Shown here: piece by piece, positions 9,199 through 18,507 of the stretch
Layout of the letters: every line of letters begins with the position of its first letter
Position numbering within the stretch: the first letter of the stretch is position 1
DNA from: Halomonas sp. M4R1S46
Lineage (GTDB): Bacteria; Pseudomonadota; Gammaproteobacteria; Pseudomonadales; Halomonadaceae
Assembly: GCF_025725685.1 (NCBI RefSeq)
Contig: NZ_CP107008.1
Span: 2,170,001 to 2,234,000 of the forward strand
Direction of reading: 5' to 3'
DNA length: 64,000 bases
Notes under the pieces: model-generated
Seen by the model: only the letters and a program-made list of their open reading frames with translations
The model's database searches: none
Told to the model about the DNA's origin: nothing
Position numbers and translations under genes: made by a program

Positions 9199-10917
9199 TC
9201 ACGGCATGCTCCGGGGCGCCATGGCGGAGGTCAGGCCATCCAGGCCGGTCAGCCGAGACACCAAGCGCTCGGTCGCGACATCGCGAACGGTCTCCTCCGG
9301 CTCGACATCCTCTCCCCCGAGTCGTCGATAGAGTGAGCTGGCCAGGCGCTTGCCCAGCTCGACGCCGGGCTGGTCGAAGGGATTGAGCCCCCACAGCAGG
9401 GACTGCACGAACACCTTGTGCTCGTACAGCGCCAGCAGGCTCCCCAGGGCCTGGGGCGTCAGGGATTCCATCAGCAGCACGGAGTGCGGCTGATTGCCCC
9501 GATACCCCTGAGAGAGAAAGCCTTGCAAGGATGAGGGAATCGCCTCATCGCCCAGCGCCAGCAACTGCGACTGAGCCAGGCAGTTGGCCAGCGTCAGGCG
9601 TTGCTGATCCCGCAGGCATGCACCGAGCCGACCGCCCCGGGCGCCATGCCGCTGGGCGACCGCCAACAGCTCGGCGCTGACCGTATGGCTCCCTTGATGC
9701 AATAGCTGGTAGAAGGCGTGCTGGGCATCGGGGCCGACCTCGCCCCACAGGATGGGGCAGGTCGCGCTCTCCACCGGCCGCCCGTCCCGCGTACAGCTCT
9801 TGCCGTTGGACTCCATTTCCAGCTGTTGCAGGTACGCCGGGAGCGAGGCCAGGCGACTGTCGTAGGGCAGGATGGCATGGGTGGGAATGCCCAGAAACTG
9901 GCTGTTCCAGGCACCGATCACGGCGCTCAGCACGGGCAGGTTGTCGTGGCTGGGCGCTTCCAGGAAGTGCCGATCCATGGCATGGGCCCCTTCCAGCAGC
10001 CCTTCGAAGGCCGGCATGCCGATCCGTACCGCCAGACTCACCCCGATGGCGGACCACAGCGAAAATCGCCCGCCGACGCCTTCACTGAAGGTCAACTGGT
10101 GCGCGTCGGGAATGCCGAACGCCGTCATGCGCTCGGGATGGGCGGAAACGCCGATGAGCTGATGGCGTCGAATCTCGGCCTCACCGGTCTCCAGCGATGC
10201 CTCCAACCAGGCCAGGGCCGTGCGCAGGTTGAAACTCGTATCCGCGGTCGTGAAGGACTTGGAGGCCACGACCAGCAGGGTGGCCGCCGGGTCCAGGCGT
10301 TCCATCAGCGGCAGCAGCTGGCCCCCGTCCATGCTCGAGACGAAATGCACCTCGATGGCGTCGGCGTCCCCCTCTTCGGCCAGGGCTTCGCTGACCAGCC
10401 GAGGCCCGAGATCGGAGCCGCCCACGCCGATATGCACCAGGTGACGGATCGGCCGGCCGGTCGCACCCTGCCAGCGCCCGGCCCGGATGTGCTCCACGAG
10501 CGCCGACATCCGACGGCGCTGCGACTGCGCCTCGGCAACGGCCGCTTCACTGCCGCTCGGCGCCGGGGGCTCCACCCCCCAGCGCGAGGCGGCATGCCAG
10601 GCGGGCCGGCCCTCGGACGGATTGACGATCTCGCCGGCAAACAGCGCCTCACGCCAGCGATGGAGCTCACGGCTCTCGGCCCAGTCGACCAGCAGCCGCA
10701 GCGCCTCCTGATCCAGGCGCTGCTTGCTGGCATCCAGGGTCAGCGGGCCCCAGCGCCAACTCAGGGCCTCGGCCCGCGCCCGGCATAGCCGGGAGCCACC
10801 ATCGAGCCACATGGCCAGCGGAGTCGTTTGCAACGCTTCGGCCTTGTCGGCCAAGCGTTCATGCCATCCCTGTTCTTCGCCGGCACGCTCGCCTGGCACC
10901 ACTGTCTGTTCGTCCAT
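9199..10917 (-). CDS. pgi: Glucose-6-phosphate isomerase
   Basis: Interconverts glucose-6-phosphate and fructose-6-phosphate, linking central metabolism to hexose-nucleotide synthesis. 572 residues from ATG 10917 (GGGAG site seven bases upstream). PGI signatures are present: VGGSDLGPRLV, the LEMESNGKS segment with the catalytic Glu, GPDAQHAFYQLLHQG with the catalytic His, and the C-terminal FDQPGVELGK with the catalytic Lys. It is the last gene of the galE-algC-galU-pgi series on the minus strand. Confidence 0.96.
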   Translation of the reverse strand: MDEQTVVPGERAGEEQGWHERLADKAEALQTTPLAMWLDGGSRLCRARAEALSWRWGPLTLDASKQRLDQEALRLLVDWAESRELHRWREALFAGEIVNPSEGRPAWHAASRWGVEPPAPSGSEAAVAEAQSQRRRMSALVEHIRAGRWQGATGRPIRHLVHIGVGGSDLGPRLVSEALAEEGDADAIEVHFVSSMDGGQLLPLMERLDPAATLLVVASKSFTTADTSFNLRTALAWLEASLETGEAEIRRHQLIGVSAHPERMTAFGIPDAHQLTFSEGVGGRFSLWSAIGVSLAVRIGMPAFEGLLEGAHAMDRHFLEAPSHDNLPVLSAVIGAWNSQFLGIPTHAILPYDSRLASLPAYLQQLEMESNGKSCTRDGRPVESATCPILWGEVGPDAQHAFYQLLHQGSHTVSAELLAVAQRHGARGGRLGACLRDQQRLTLANCLAQSQLLALGDEAIPSSLQGFLSQGYRGNQPHSVLLMESLTPQALGSLLALYEHKVFVQSLLWGLNPFDQPGVELGKRLASSLYRRLGGEDVEPEETVRDVATERLVSRLTGLDGLTSAMAPRSMP

Positions 10918-11020
10918 GTTCACTCCCTTGATCACGAAACTTCCTGACCGATCCGCTGAGCGGCAACGGGTAAGCCCCTCCTGGCCCCTGTACACCGCTC
11001 ACCCCGTCACTATCGCATCA

Positions 11021-11905
11021 TCACGAATCAGTGGGCCCGGTCTGGTCCACGGCATAACCGGCTTCCCTGGCCAGCAGCGTGTTGGCCTGCAGCCAGCCGG
11101 CGATCTGGCCGCAATCGAAGGAGCGCCCGCGCATGCGGAAGGCATCCACATCGCCGCTCTCCCGAATCTGGGCCTCGATGGCATCGGTGAGCTGGATCTC
11201 GCCCCCGGCCCCAGGCGGAAGGTCCTCGAGCAGCGTCATCACCCGATACGGCAAGATATAGCGGCCGATCACCGACAGACGCGACGGCGCCACCTCTGGC
11301 GCGGGTTTCTCCACCACCCCGGTCATCGCCATCGATTCGCCGGCTCGCGGCTCGTCGCCGCCACAGTCGACGATGCCATAGCTCTGCACCTCCGCCCGCG
11401 GCACCGCCTCGACCATGATCTGGGCCCGCCGGAGCTCCCGCCATTGCGTGACCATGTCGCCCAGATCCACGGCCGACTCGCCGGGCTGAGGCTTGACCAG
11501 CACATCGGGCAGGATCACCGCGAACGGCTCGCCGTCATCCAGTATCCGGGCCGCACAGTGCACGGCATGGCCCAGGCCCAGCGCCTGGGGCTGGCGGATC
11601 ACCGTCAGCTTGAGTTCCGGCGGGGCAATGGCGCGCAGCTCATTGAGCAGGGCCTCCTTGCCCTTGGCCTCCAGGCTCGCCTCGAGCTCGAAATGGGCAT
11701 CGAAGTGATCCTCCACCGCCGACTTGCCGCCGCGGGTGACCAGAATCACCTCATTGAGACCGGCGGCCAGCGCCTCCTCGACCACATGCTGGATCAGCGG
11801 CCGGTCGACCACCGGGACCATCTCCTTGGGAATCGCCTTGCTGATCGGCAGCAAACGTGTGCCGAAGCCGGCCACCGGGATAATCACCTTGCGTAAGGAA
11901 TTCAT
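11021..11905 (-). CDS. galU: UTP-glucose-1-phosphate uridylyltransferase
   Basis: Makes UDP-glucose. 294 residues from ATG 11905, chosen because GAGGAG lies just upstream. The nucleotidyltransferase signature is VIIPVAGFGTRLLPISKAIPK; also seen are VILVTRGGKSAVEDHF, QALGLGHAV and VVEKPAPE. It sits between algC and pgi, and its product feeds galE and glycosyltransferases. Length is normal for bacterial GalU. Confidence 0.95.
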   Translation of the reverse strand: MNSLRKVIIPVAGFGTRLLPISKAIPKEMVPVVDRPLIQHVVEEALAAGLNEVILVTRGGKSAVEDHFDAHFELEASLEAKGKEALLNELRAIAPPELKLTVIRQPQALGLGHAVHCAARILDDGEPFAVILPDVLVKPQPGESAVDLGDMVTQWRELRRAQIMVEAVPRAEVQSYGIVDCGGDEPRAGESMAMTGVVEKPAPEVAPSRLSVIGRYILPYRVMTLLEDLPPGAGGEIQLTDAIEAQIRESGDVDAFRMRGRSFDCGQIAGWLQANTLLAREAGYAVDQTGPTDS

Positions 11906-11994
11906 GCGGAAAGACTCCTCAAACGGAATGACATCCGGCCACACCGAATCGGTAGCGCAGGCCGGACGCGAGATATTTCGGGATGCCCCCGAGC

Positions 11995-13383
11995 CTAGTG
12001 GGCGGAGAGCGCCGGAGCCTCGCCCATCGCCTCGGTCAGGTTGGCGACGAAACGCTCGCGGATGCGCGACATCGCCGACTCGTCCTTGCCCTCGAAGCGC
12101 AGTACCAGCACCGGCGAGGTGTTGGAGGCGCGGCACAGCCCCCAGCCGTCGTCGTAGTCGACGCGCACGCCATCCAGGGTGTTCATCACGCCACCCCCGA
12201 AGTCGCCCTCGGTCAGGCGAGCGATGATCGCGAACTTGCTCTCGTCGGTGACCGAGACGTTCACCTCGGGGGTGCTGACGTCCTGGGGGTAGCGCGCGAA
12301 GAAGGCGTCGGCATCGAGGTCCTGGTTGGCCAGCACCTCCACCAAGCGTGCCGCGGCATAGAGGCCGTCATCGAAGCCGAGCCAGCGCTCGGTGAAGAAG
12401 ATATGCCCGCTCATCTCGCCGGCCAGCAGCGCCCCGCTCTCCTTCATGCGCGCCTTGATCAGCGAGTGGCCGGTGCGGTACATCTCCGCCTCCCCGCCGG
12501 CGCGTTCGATCACCTTGGCCAGGTTGCCGGTGCACTTGACGTCGAAGAGGATGCGCGCGCCCGGGTTGCGCGACAGCAGGTCCTCGGCGAAGGCCATCAT
12601 CAGTCGATCCGGGTAGATCAGCGCGCCACTCGGGGTGATCACCCCCACCCGGTCGCCGTCGCCGTCGAAGGCCAGGCCCAGGTCGGCGCGGCCTTCCTTG
12701 ACGCAACGGATCAGGTCCTCGAGGTTCTCGGGCTTGCCCGGATCGGGGTGGTGGTTGGGGAAGGCGCCGTCGATCTCGGCGTACAGCGTGACCAGGTCGC
12801 AGCCCAACCGCTCGAAGAGCTGCGGCGCGAGCTCGCCGGTCACCCCGTTGCCGCAGTCGATCACCACCCGCAGCGGCCGGGCCGGCTCGATATCGTCGAG
12901 GATGCGCGAGAGGTAGGCCTCACGGACGTCGAGCTGGCGATAGCCGCCCTCTTCCTCGGCGGCGACGAAGTCGTTGTCCCGGATCCGCTGGTAGAGCGCG
13001 GTGATCGCCTCGCCGGAGAGCGACTCTCCGGCCAGCACCGTCTTGAAGCCGTTGTAGTCGGCCGGATTGTGGCTGCCGGTGACCATCACCCCGGAATCGG
13101 TGCCCTCCAGCGTCTTGGCGGCGAAGTACAGGGTCGGCGTGGGCACCATGCCGATGTCCACCACCTCGCGCCCCGCCGCGCGCAGGCCACGCACCAGCGC
13201 TTCGCACATCGCCTCGCCGGAGAGGCGCCCGTCGCGGGCCACGACGACCGTCGCCTCGCCCCGTGCGGCGGCTTCCGAGCCGATGGCACGGCCGATAAGC
13301 TCCACCCACTCCGGGCGCAGCGTATCGCCGACGATGCCGCGTATGTCATAGGCCCGAAAGATCGAAGCCGGAATCGTATCCAT
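11995..13383 (-). CDS. algC: Phosphomannomutase/phosphoglucomutase (AlgC type)
   Basis: Interconverts hexose 6- and 1-phosphates (mannose and glucose), supplying ManC and GalU. 462 residues from ATG 13383 (GGAGGAGGG upstream), matching the ~463 of Pseudomonas AlgC. Seen are the active-site serine loop VTGSHNPADYNG, the metal loop AFDGDGDRVG, the sugar-binding GEMSGHIFF and the C-terminal phosphate-binding RASNTSP. It lies between galU and galE. A repeat array pair separates it from galE. Confidence 0.95.
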   Translation of the reverse strand: MDTIPASIFRAYDIRGIVGDTLRPEWVELIGRAIGSEAAARGEATVVVARDGRLSGEAMCEALVRGLRAAGREVVDIGMVPTPTLYFAAKTLEGTDSGVMVTGSHNPADYNGFKTVLAGESLSGEAITALYQRIRDNDFVAAEEEGGYRQLDVREAYLSRILDDIEPARPLRVVIDCGNGVTGELAPQLFERLGCDLVTLYAEIDGAFPNHHPDPGKPENLEDLIRCVKEGRADLGLAFDGDGDRVGVITPSGALIYPDRLMMAFAEDLLSRNPGARILFDVKCTGNLAKVIERAGGEAEMYRTGHSLIKARMKESGALLAGEMSGHIFFTERWLGFDDGLYAAARLVEVLANQDLDADAFFARYPQDVSTPEVNVSVTDESKFAIIARLTEGDFGGGVMNTLDGVRVDYDDGWGLCRASNTSPVLVLRFEGKDESAMSRIRERFVANLTEAMGEAPALSAH

Positions 13384-13441
13384 GTATCCCTCCTCCATGA
13401 TGAGATGAATTCTCTGCAAGCTGTTTGTTTGGGCAGGGGAA

Positions 13442-13583
13442 GCGGTGAGGGGTGAAGAGTGTGAAGTATGGAGTGTGGAGTGAGGGGCTTGGCAGCTGTG
13501 GGAGCTCAGTTCATTGAGCGATGCAGGAGCCCTCTTCCCTCTTCCCTCTTCCCTCTTCCCTCTTCCCTCTTCCCTCTTCCCTC
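13442..13583. repeat. Inverted pair of 7-nt-phase repeat arrays between galE and algC
   Basis: The left arm (13442-13490) is seven plus-strand heptads of the GGNGTNN type (such as GGGGTGA, AGAGTGT, GGAGTGT). The right arm (13531-13583) is seven perfect CCTCTTC heptads plus a partial one, purine-rich on the minus strand. A 40-base spacer separates them. The right arm ends on the galE stop codon. The arms can partly pair. Confidence 0.75.
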
Positions 13584-14598
13584 AGCCTTCCCCATACCCC
13601 TGCGGATTCTTCTGCTGCCACCGCCAGGTATCGGCCATCATCTCGGCCAGCCCCTTCTCGGCACGCCAGCCCAGCTCCCGCTCGGCCTTGCCGGCATCGG
13701 CCCAGAACGCCGCCAGGTCGCCATCGCGGCGCGGAGCGAAGCGGTACGGCACCGACTGGTCAGTCTCGCGCTGGAAGGACTCGACCATCTGCAGCACCGA
13801 GTAACCCTGCCCGGTGCCCAGGTTATAGATATGCACCCCCGACGTTCCCAGGCTTGCCAGCGACTGCACATGGCCCACCGCCAGGTCCACCACGTGCAGG
13901 TAGTCGCGCACGCAGGTGCCGTCATCGGTGGGATAATCGTTGCCGAAGATCGACAGCTCCGGGCGGCGCCCCACCGCGACCTGGGAGATGAACGGCATCA
14001 GGTTGTTGGGGATGCCCTGGGGATCCTCGCCGATCAGCCCCGAGGGATGCGCCCCGATGGGGTTGAAGTACCGCAGCAGTGCCAGCGACCAGCGCTCGTC
14101 CGCCCGGCACAGGTCCTCGAGCAGTTGCTCGACCATGGCCTTGGTGGTGCCATAAGGGTTGGAGGTACGCCCGCGCGGCATGTCCTCGACGTAGGGCACC
14201 GGCGCATCCGGCCCATAGACGGTGGCCGAGGAGCTGAACACCAACTTGAACACCCCTGCCGCCGCCATCGCCTGGCACAACACCAGCGAGCCGTGCACGT
14301 TGTTGTCGTAGTAGGCCAGCGGCTCATGCACGCTCTGGCCCACCGCCTTGAGGCCGGCGAAGTGGATCACCGCCTCGATGGCGTGCTTGGCGAAGAGGCT
14401 GTCCAGCAAGGCGCGATCCCGCACATCTCCCTCGACGAACTGCACCGCCTTGCCGGTGATGGCCTCCACTCGCTGCAGCGCCTCCCGAGAGCCGTTGCAG
14501 AGGTTGTCCAGCACCACCACCCGGTGGCCCGCTTCCAGCAGCTCGACGACAGCGTGAGAGCCGATATAGCCCGCCCCACCGGTGACCAGAATCGACAT
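13582..14598 (-). CDS. galE: UDP-glucose 4-epimerase
   Basis: Interconverts UDP-glucose and UDP-galactose. 338 residues. The extended SDR fold shows the NAD-binding VTGGAGYIGSH at the N-terminus, FAGLKAVGQSV, the catalytic SSSATVYG serine and the YGTTK (YxxxK) pair. GGAG precedes the ATG. It is the first gene of the galE-algC-galU-pgi group. The stop codon abuts a CCTCTTC heptad array. Confidence 0.96.
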   Translation of the reverse strand: MSILVTGGAGYIGSHAVVELLEAGHRVVVLDNLCNGSREALQRVEAITGKAVQFVEGDVRDRALLDSLFAKHAIEAVIHFAGLKAVGQSVHEPLAYYDNNVHGSLVLCQAMAAAGVFKLVFSSSATVYGPDAPVPYVEDMPRGRTSNPYGTTKAMVEQLLEDLCRADERWSLALLRYFNPIGAHPSGLIGEDPQGIPNNLMPFISQVAVGRRPELSIFGNDYPTDDGTCVRDYLHVVDLAVGHVQSLASLGTSGVHIYNLGTGQGYSVLQMVESFQRETDQSVPYRFAPRRDGDLAAFWADAGKAERELGWRAEKGLAEMMADTWRWQQKNPQGYGEG

Positions 14599-14926
14599 AT
14601 CCTTATCTCCTCTCCCGTGAATGCGGTGAACCCTGCCGAGGCAAGATGCGCCGCACCCACCTTTTTTACAATAAATTACAAAGAAGGCCTCAAGCTCCGA
14701 CCGCTCCAGCCGAAAACCCTAATGAAGCCAAATCAAATTCCCTGACGACTGGCTTCAGGAGCCCGAATCATTGAGCGATGTCCCCTCGTCCAAGCCACCG
14801 CCCCGCTGCGAGAGCCCCATGAACGGGGCGCTGCGAGCGTGGGCAGCACTGCCGCCATTCATGGGCGGCCGCCGGAAACGGCGGGGGGCGACCCACAAGG
14901 TGGGCTCCTGCATCCGCAAGGAGGCC
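14599..14926. other. Intergenic region upstream of galE
   Basis: About 330 bp between the galE start and the IS481 copy. It presumably carries the promoter of the galE-algC-galU-pgi group. Several imperfect GC-rich inverted repeats are visible between 14800 and 14920. No gene is supported. Confidence 0.5.
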
Positions 14927-14927
14927 C

Positions 14928-15878
14928 CTAGCTGTGTAAACCCACCAGGTTGTTCACGGAAAGCCTCAGCCGGCTAACCGGAGGCCGATAATCCAGACTG
15001 GCATGTGGCCGATGCCAGTTGTACTGATGAAGCCAGGCAGGCAGATGCCTGCCTCGCTCCTCCGAGCTGATGTATGACCGGGCGTAGGCCCATTCCCGCA
15101 GCGCGGTCTGAATGAACCGCTCTGCCTTGCCATTGGTGCGGGGCGTATAGGGTCGAGTGCGTTTGCGCTTCAGTCCCAGACGCCGGCACAGGCGGCGGAA
15201 CGGCTTGGATTTGTAGCATCCACCATTGTCGGTCAGCACGCGCGAGAAGCGAATGCCCAGGTTCCTGTAGTAACGCACGGCCTCCAATAGGGCATAGCAC
15301 GCACTCCAACCGGTTTCATCGGGATAGCGGGTGCCGAAAGCGACCCGCGAGTGATCGTCGATGGCGATGTGAACATATTCCCAGCCGGCGCCCCGCGTGT
15401 TCTGCTGGCGATCGCCGGTGACACGATGCCCTGGGCGTTCGAAGCGGCCGAGTTTCTTGATGTCCAGGTGCAGTAGATCTCCCGGCGCGTCATGCTCGTA
15501 ACGATTCACGGGACGGGCAGGTGTCAAGGCCGAGAGACGATTCAGCCCCTCGCGTTCGAGGAGCCGTGCGACCGTGCTGTGTCCGATCCCTAACCGCTCG
15601 GCGATCTGGCGGTAGGTCTGGCGCTGCTGGCGACGCTCGAGGACCTGCTCGCGAACCTCGGCAGGGACCGCATGAGGGCAGCGACGGGGACGAGAAGAGC
15701 GGTCCTGCAGCCCGGCCTCACCCTCTTCCCGGTAGCGGCGCACCCACTTGTAGACCGTCCTCACACTGACACCTTGCGCCTGGGCGACCTCCACTGGCCG
15801 AAGCCCTTCCTCAACGACTCGGCAGACCAGCAGGGCTCGACCATGCAGGGTAAGACGGGCATTCTTATGGGTGTTCAT
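14928..15878 (-). CDS. IS481-family transposase, copy A
   Basis: 316 residues: N-terminal helix-turn-helix (VAQAQGVSVRTVYKWVRRYREEG), a second HTH (IAERLGIGHSTVARLL), then an RNase H-like DDE core (DLLHLDIKKLGR, DDHSR, LTDNGGCY, NGKAERFIQTALREWAY). The last codon pair AGC-TAG straddles the element end, so the stop comes from the target duplication. A few N-terminal residues differ from copies B and C. Confidence 0.93.
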   Translation of the reverse strand: MNTHKNARLTLHGRALLVCRVVEEGLRPVEVAQAQGVSVRTVYKWVRRYREEGEAGLQDRSSRPRRCPHAVPAEVREQVLERRQQRQTYRQIAERLGIGHSTVARLLEREGLNRLSALTPARPVNRYEHDAPGDLLHLDIKKLGRFERPGHRVTGDRQQNTRGAGWEYVHIAIDDHSRVAFGTRYPDETGWSACYALLEAVRYYRNLGIRFSRVLTDNGGCYKSKPFRRLCRRLGLKRKRTRPYTPRTNGKAERFIQTALREWAYARSYISSEERGRHLPAWLHQYNWHRPHASLDYRPPVSRLRLSVNNLVGLHS

Positions 15879-15960
15879 CCGGGCCTCCTGGAGGTTGGTT
15901 TGGGTCGCACCTCCAATTGTCCGGGTAGGTTCCGGATGAACAACCTACAGAGAGATCACA
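14933..15960 (-). mobile_element. IS481-family insertion sequence, copy A
   Basis: A 1028-bp element. Its ends begin TGTGTAAACCCACC.. and (other end) TGTGATCTCTCTG.., both leading to AGGTTGTTCA. The 6-bp direct repeat CCTAGC flanks it (14927-14932 and 15961-15966), so the boundaries are firm. The target fits the NCTAGN preference known for IS481. It lies just downstream of vanZ. Confidence 0.93.
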
Positions 15961-15983
15961 CCTAGCGGTCGTAGCTCCCCACT

Positions 15984-16370
15984 TCATCGGCCGATGAATG
16001 CAGCCAGGCGCCTGGCGGATGCCGCGACGATTAGCCCCGTTACCGTGCCCGCCAGGTCGAGCCCCAGATCGCCCCAACTCGGCTGCCGCCCCGGCACCCA
16101 CACTTGGGCGACCTCCGCCAGGCCGCCAATGGCCAGCACCACCAGCAGTACCACCGCCAATGGCCAAGCCGGCCGGCACCAGCGCAGGCCGGCGGCCATC
16201 ACGCCACTCAGCAGGAAGTGTGCCACCGGCGGCACGGCAAACGGCAGGTGCAGGCGCTGCTCAATGGCGGCGCGCAGTGCGCCGGGAATCAGGCCGCCAA
16301 CCAGGAACGCCAGCAGCGCGGCGACTGATAGCCACAGCGGCCAACGCTTGACGAGTGCGTCAGTAGGCAT
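15984..16370 (-). CDS. VanZ-family membrane protein
   Basis: 128 residues with four hydrophobic segments and the VanZ-type signature HFLLSGVMAAGL..LAEVAQVWVPGRQPSWGDLGLDLAG. VanZ-like proteins are common at the ends of exopolysaccharide operons, but their role there is unknown. Its ATG overlaps the end of wcaJ by 11 bases, so it is the last gene of that transcript. IS481 copy A inserted just beyond its stop. Confidence 0.8.
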   Translation of the reverse strand: MPTDALVKRWPLWLSVAALLAFLVGGLIPGALRAAIEQRLHLPFAVPPVAHFLLSGVMAAGLRWCRPAWPLAVVLLVVLAIGGLAEVAQVWVPGRQPSWGDLGLDLAGTVTGLIVAASARRLAAFIGR

Positions 16371-17766
16371 GCTTGTTGATGAAGCCCTTGAAGATCGTCA
16401 GGAAGATGATCTTGAGATCCAGCATCACCGACCAGTGCTCGATGTACCAGAGATCACATTCGATGCGCTTCTCCAGGTCGGTATCACCTCGCCAGCCATT
16501 GATCTGAGCCCATCCGGTGATGCCGGCCTTCATGAGATGCTTCTGCATATAACCGGGGATCTCGTGCTTGAAGTGATCGACAAAAACCGTCCGCTCGGGG
16601 CGCGGCCCGACGATCGACATATCACCCAACAGTACGTTGATGAACTGGGGCAGCTCGTCGAGGCTGGTCTTGCGGATGAAGGCCCCGAATTTGGTGGTGG
16701 TCTTCTTCTGCGAGCCGCCCCACTGCACACCGTTCTTTTCGGAGTCCACCGGCATGGAGCGGAACTTGAGCATGTTGAACGGCTTGCCGTTCCAGCTCAC
16801 CCGCTCTTGGCGATAGAACACGGGCCCCGGCGACGACAACTTCACCCCGATCGCCAGGGCCAGCATGATCGGCGAGATCATCAGCAGGATGAGGGCCGAG
16901 ATGATTCTATCCTCGACCGCCTTGAGCCACCGCGCCGAACCAGCGATCGGGGAACAGCTCATGTTGAGCAGATAGAGGCTGGCTACGTTGCAGATGTCGT
17001 GGTTGATCAAACGGAAATCACGCATATCGGGCATGAAGCGAACGTTGGCCGCCGTCACGCCCAGATCGGCGATAATCTCTTTTACCTGGCTACCCCGGGA
17101 GATCGGCAGGCAGATCCATACCTCATCGGTATCAATATCATGTACTTGCTCCGCGGCATAGGACTCCCACGACAGGCGCATGTCGGCCAGTTCGCTCATG
17201 GTGTCCTTGCCAACGAGATAAATCTTGCCGATATCGAAGCCGGAAGTCGGTTCCCTATGCAGGTGCTCGGCCGCCGTGGCACAGGAGTGGGCATCCCCCA
17301 CCAGCACCACCTGGCGGCGGTTGCGCCCATGCAGGCGGAAGCGATTGATCACCGGATACGTCATGGCGCGAGCCGTCAATGAGCCCATGAACGCCAACAC
17401 AAACCAGGAGACCAGCCACACACGCGAGAAGTCATCTCCCAACCCGCTGAGATACAGCAGACTGGTGCAAATCACACCGACGATGGCATAGCCCATCATC
17501 AGCTTGAACAACAGCGGACTCAACAGCCGCCCACGCCAGGTACGATAGACCCCCAGGTTGGGCAACACGGCGGCAACCAGCAGGGCCCCGACCATCATGC
17601 CCCAGAGATACTGATCCGACGGATGCCAATCTGAAAAATAGCCGAAATAGGCGGCATTCCCTGCAAGCAGGGTCGAGGTGATATCCGCCAGTCGAGCGGT
17701 AAAACTGATCAACCAGCGGTGATGCGATAGGCTGCGGGCTCTGCCGCGCGTCACTGTCATTTCCAT
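16360..17766 (-). CDS. wcaJ: Undecaprenyl-phosphate glucose phosphotransferase (WcaJ type)
   Basis: Transfers a hexose 1-phosphate, usually glucose, to undecaprenyl phosphate to start the repeat unit. 468 residues from ATG 17766 (AAGG eight bases upstream). Four N-terminal membrane spans precede a Rossmann-like region (RQVVLVGDAHSCATAAEHL). The bacterial sugar transferase domain follows: FYRQERVSWNGKPFNMLKFR, TSLDELPQFINVLLGDMS, VGPRPE and ITGWAQINGWRGDT. It lies between cysC and vanZ. Confidence 0.93.
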   Translation of the reverse strand: MEMTVTRGRARSLSHHRWLISFTARLADITSTLLAGNAAYFGYFSDWHPSDQYLWGMMVGALLVAAVLPNLGVYRTWRGRLLSPLLFKLMMGYAIVGVICTSLLYLSGLGDDFSRVWLVSWFVLAFMGSLTARAMTYPVINRFRLHGRNRRQVVLVGDAHSCATAAEHLHREPTSGFDIGKIYLVGKDTMSELADMRLSWESYAAEQVHDIDTDEVWICLPISRGSQVKEIIADLGVTAANVRFMPDMRDFRLINHDICNVASLYLLNMSCSPIAGSARWLKAVEDRIISALILLMISPIMLALAIGVKLSSPGPVFYRQERVSWNGKPFNMLKFRSMPVDSEKNGVQWGGSQKKTTTKFGAFIRKTSLDELPQFINVLLGDMSIVGPRPERTVFVDHFKHEIPGYMQKHLMKAGITGWAQINGWRGDTDLEKRIECDLWYIEHWSVMLDLKIIFLTIFKGFINKHAY

Positions 17767-17826
17767 TGTCAGCACCTTTGCAACCTGAGTTGCAGTTTGT
17801 TGTTACTGGTAGGCAGATTGGCTTGA

Positions 17827-18420
17827 TTAGATGTAGCCGTGCGTTACCAGGTAGTCGATGACGGCGTTGGCCGCCTCATCCGGGGTGATGCCGTCATTGA
17901 TCACATGTATCTCGGGCTTCTCCGGCGTCTCGTAGGGAGAGTCGATCCCGGTGAAGTTCTGGATCTCGCCCTGCCGTGCCCGCTGGTAGAGCCCCTTCGG
18001 GTCGCGCTGCTCGCAGGTGGCCAGCGGTGAGTCGACGAATACCTCGATGAAATCTCCCTCTGGCATCAGTTCACGGACACTGCGACGCTCGGAGCGGAAA
18101 GGCGAAATGAACGCCGAGAGGGTAATGATCCCGGCATCGACGAACAGGCGTGACATCTCGCCGATGCGGCGGATATTCTCGACACGGTCTGAATCAGAGA
18201 ACCCGAGATCCTTGTTCATCCCTTTGCGGACGTTGTCGCCATCGAGTAGATAGGTGCGCTTGCCCGTATCGTGGAGCTTTTCCTCCACCAAACCGGCGAT
18301 GGTGGACTTGCCGGAGCCACTCAGGCCGGTGAACCACAGCAGGCAGGCCTTGTGGCCGTTGAGAATTTCACGACTTCCCCGACATACCTTGTGGGCATGC
18401 CAGATGGTATTGGACGACAT
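17827..18420 (-). CDS. cysC: Adenylyl-sulfate kinase
   Basis: Phosphorylates APS to PAPS, the sulfate donor for sulfotransferases. 197 residues with the P-loop GLSGSGKST near residues 32-40, DGDNVRKGMNKDLGFS, FISPFRSERRSVREL and FVDSPLATCEQRDPKGLY. GAGGGAT precedes the ATG. Its place between manC and wcaJ, rather than beside cysD, suggests PAPS here serves polysaccharide sulfation as well as or instead of assimilation. Confidence 0.95.
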   Translation of the reverse strand: MSSNTIWHAHKVCRGSREILNGHKACLLWFTGLSGSGKSTIAGLVEEKLHDTGKRTYLLDGDNVRKGMNKDLGFSDSDRVENIRRIGEMSRLFVDAGIITLSAFISPFRSERRSVRELMPEGDFIEVFVDSPLATCEQRDPKGLYQRARQGEIQNFTGIDSPYETPEKPEIHVINDGITPDEAANAVIDYLVTHGYI

Positions 18421-18439
18421 AATACGATCCCTCGTTAAA

Positions 18440-18474
18440 GATGTAAGAAGGAGGAAAGTAGATGTAAGATGAGA
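18440..18474 (+). repeat. Short 7-nt-phase array between manC and cysC
   Basis: Five heptads beginning GA: GATGTAA, GAAGGAG, GAAAGTA, GATGTAA, GATGAGA. This may be a degenerate relative of the larger arrays in the window. It sits just upstream of cysC. Confidence 0.35.
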
Positions 18475-18507
18475 ACTGGTTTCGAACCACTACCTTCATC
18501 AGCGACG

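Noticed and set aside
11983..13455. 490-codon plus-strand frame over algC
   Set aside because: Antisense of a clearly identified phosphomannomutase; His/Asp/Gln-rich artefact of high GC.
14771..14977. Small plus-strand frame upstream of galE
   Set aside because: No family similarity and it runs into the IS481 end; probably chance in GC-rich DNA.
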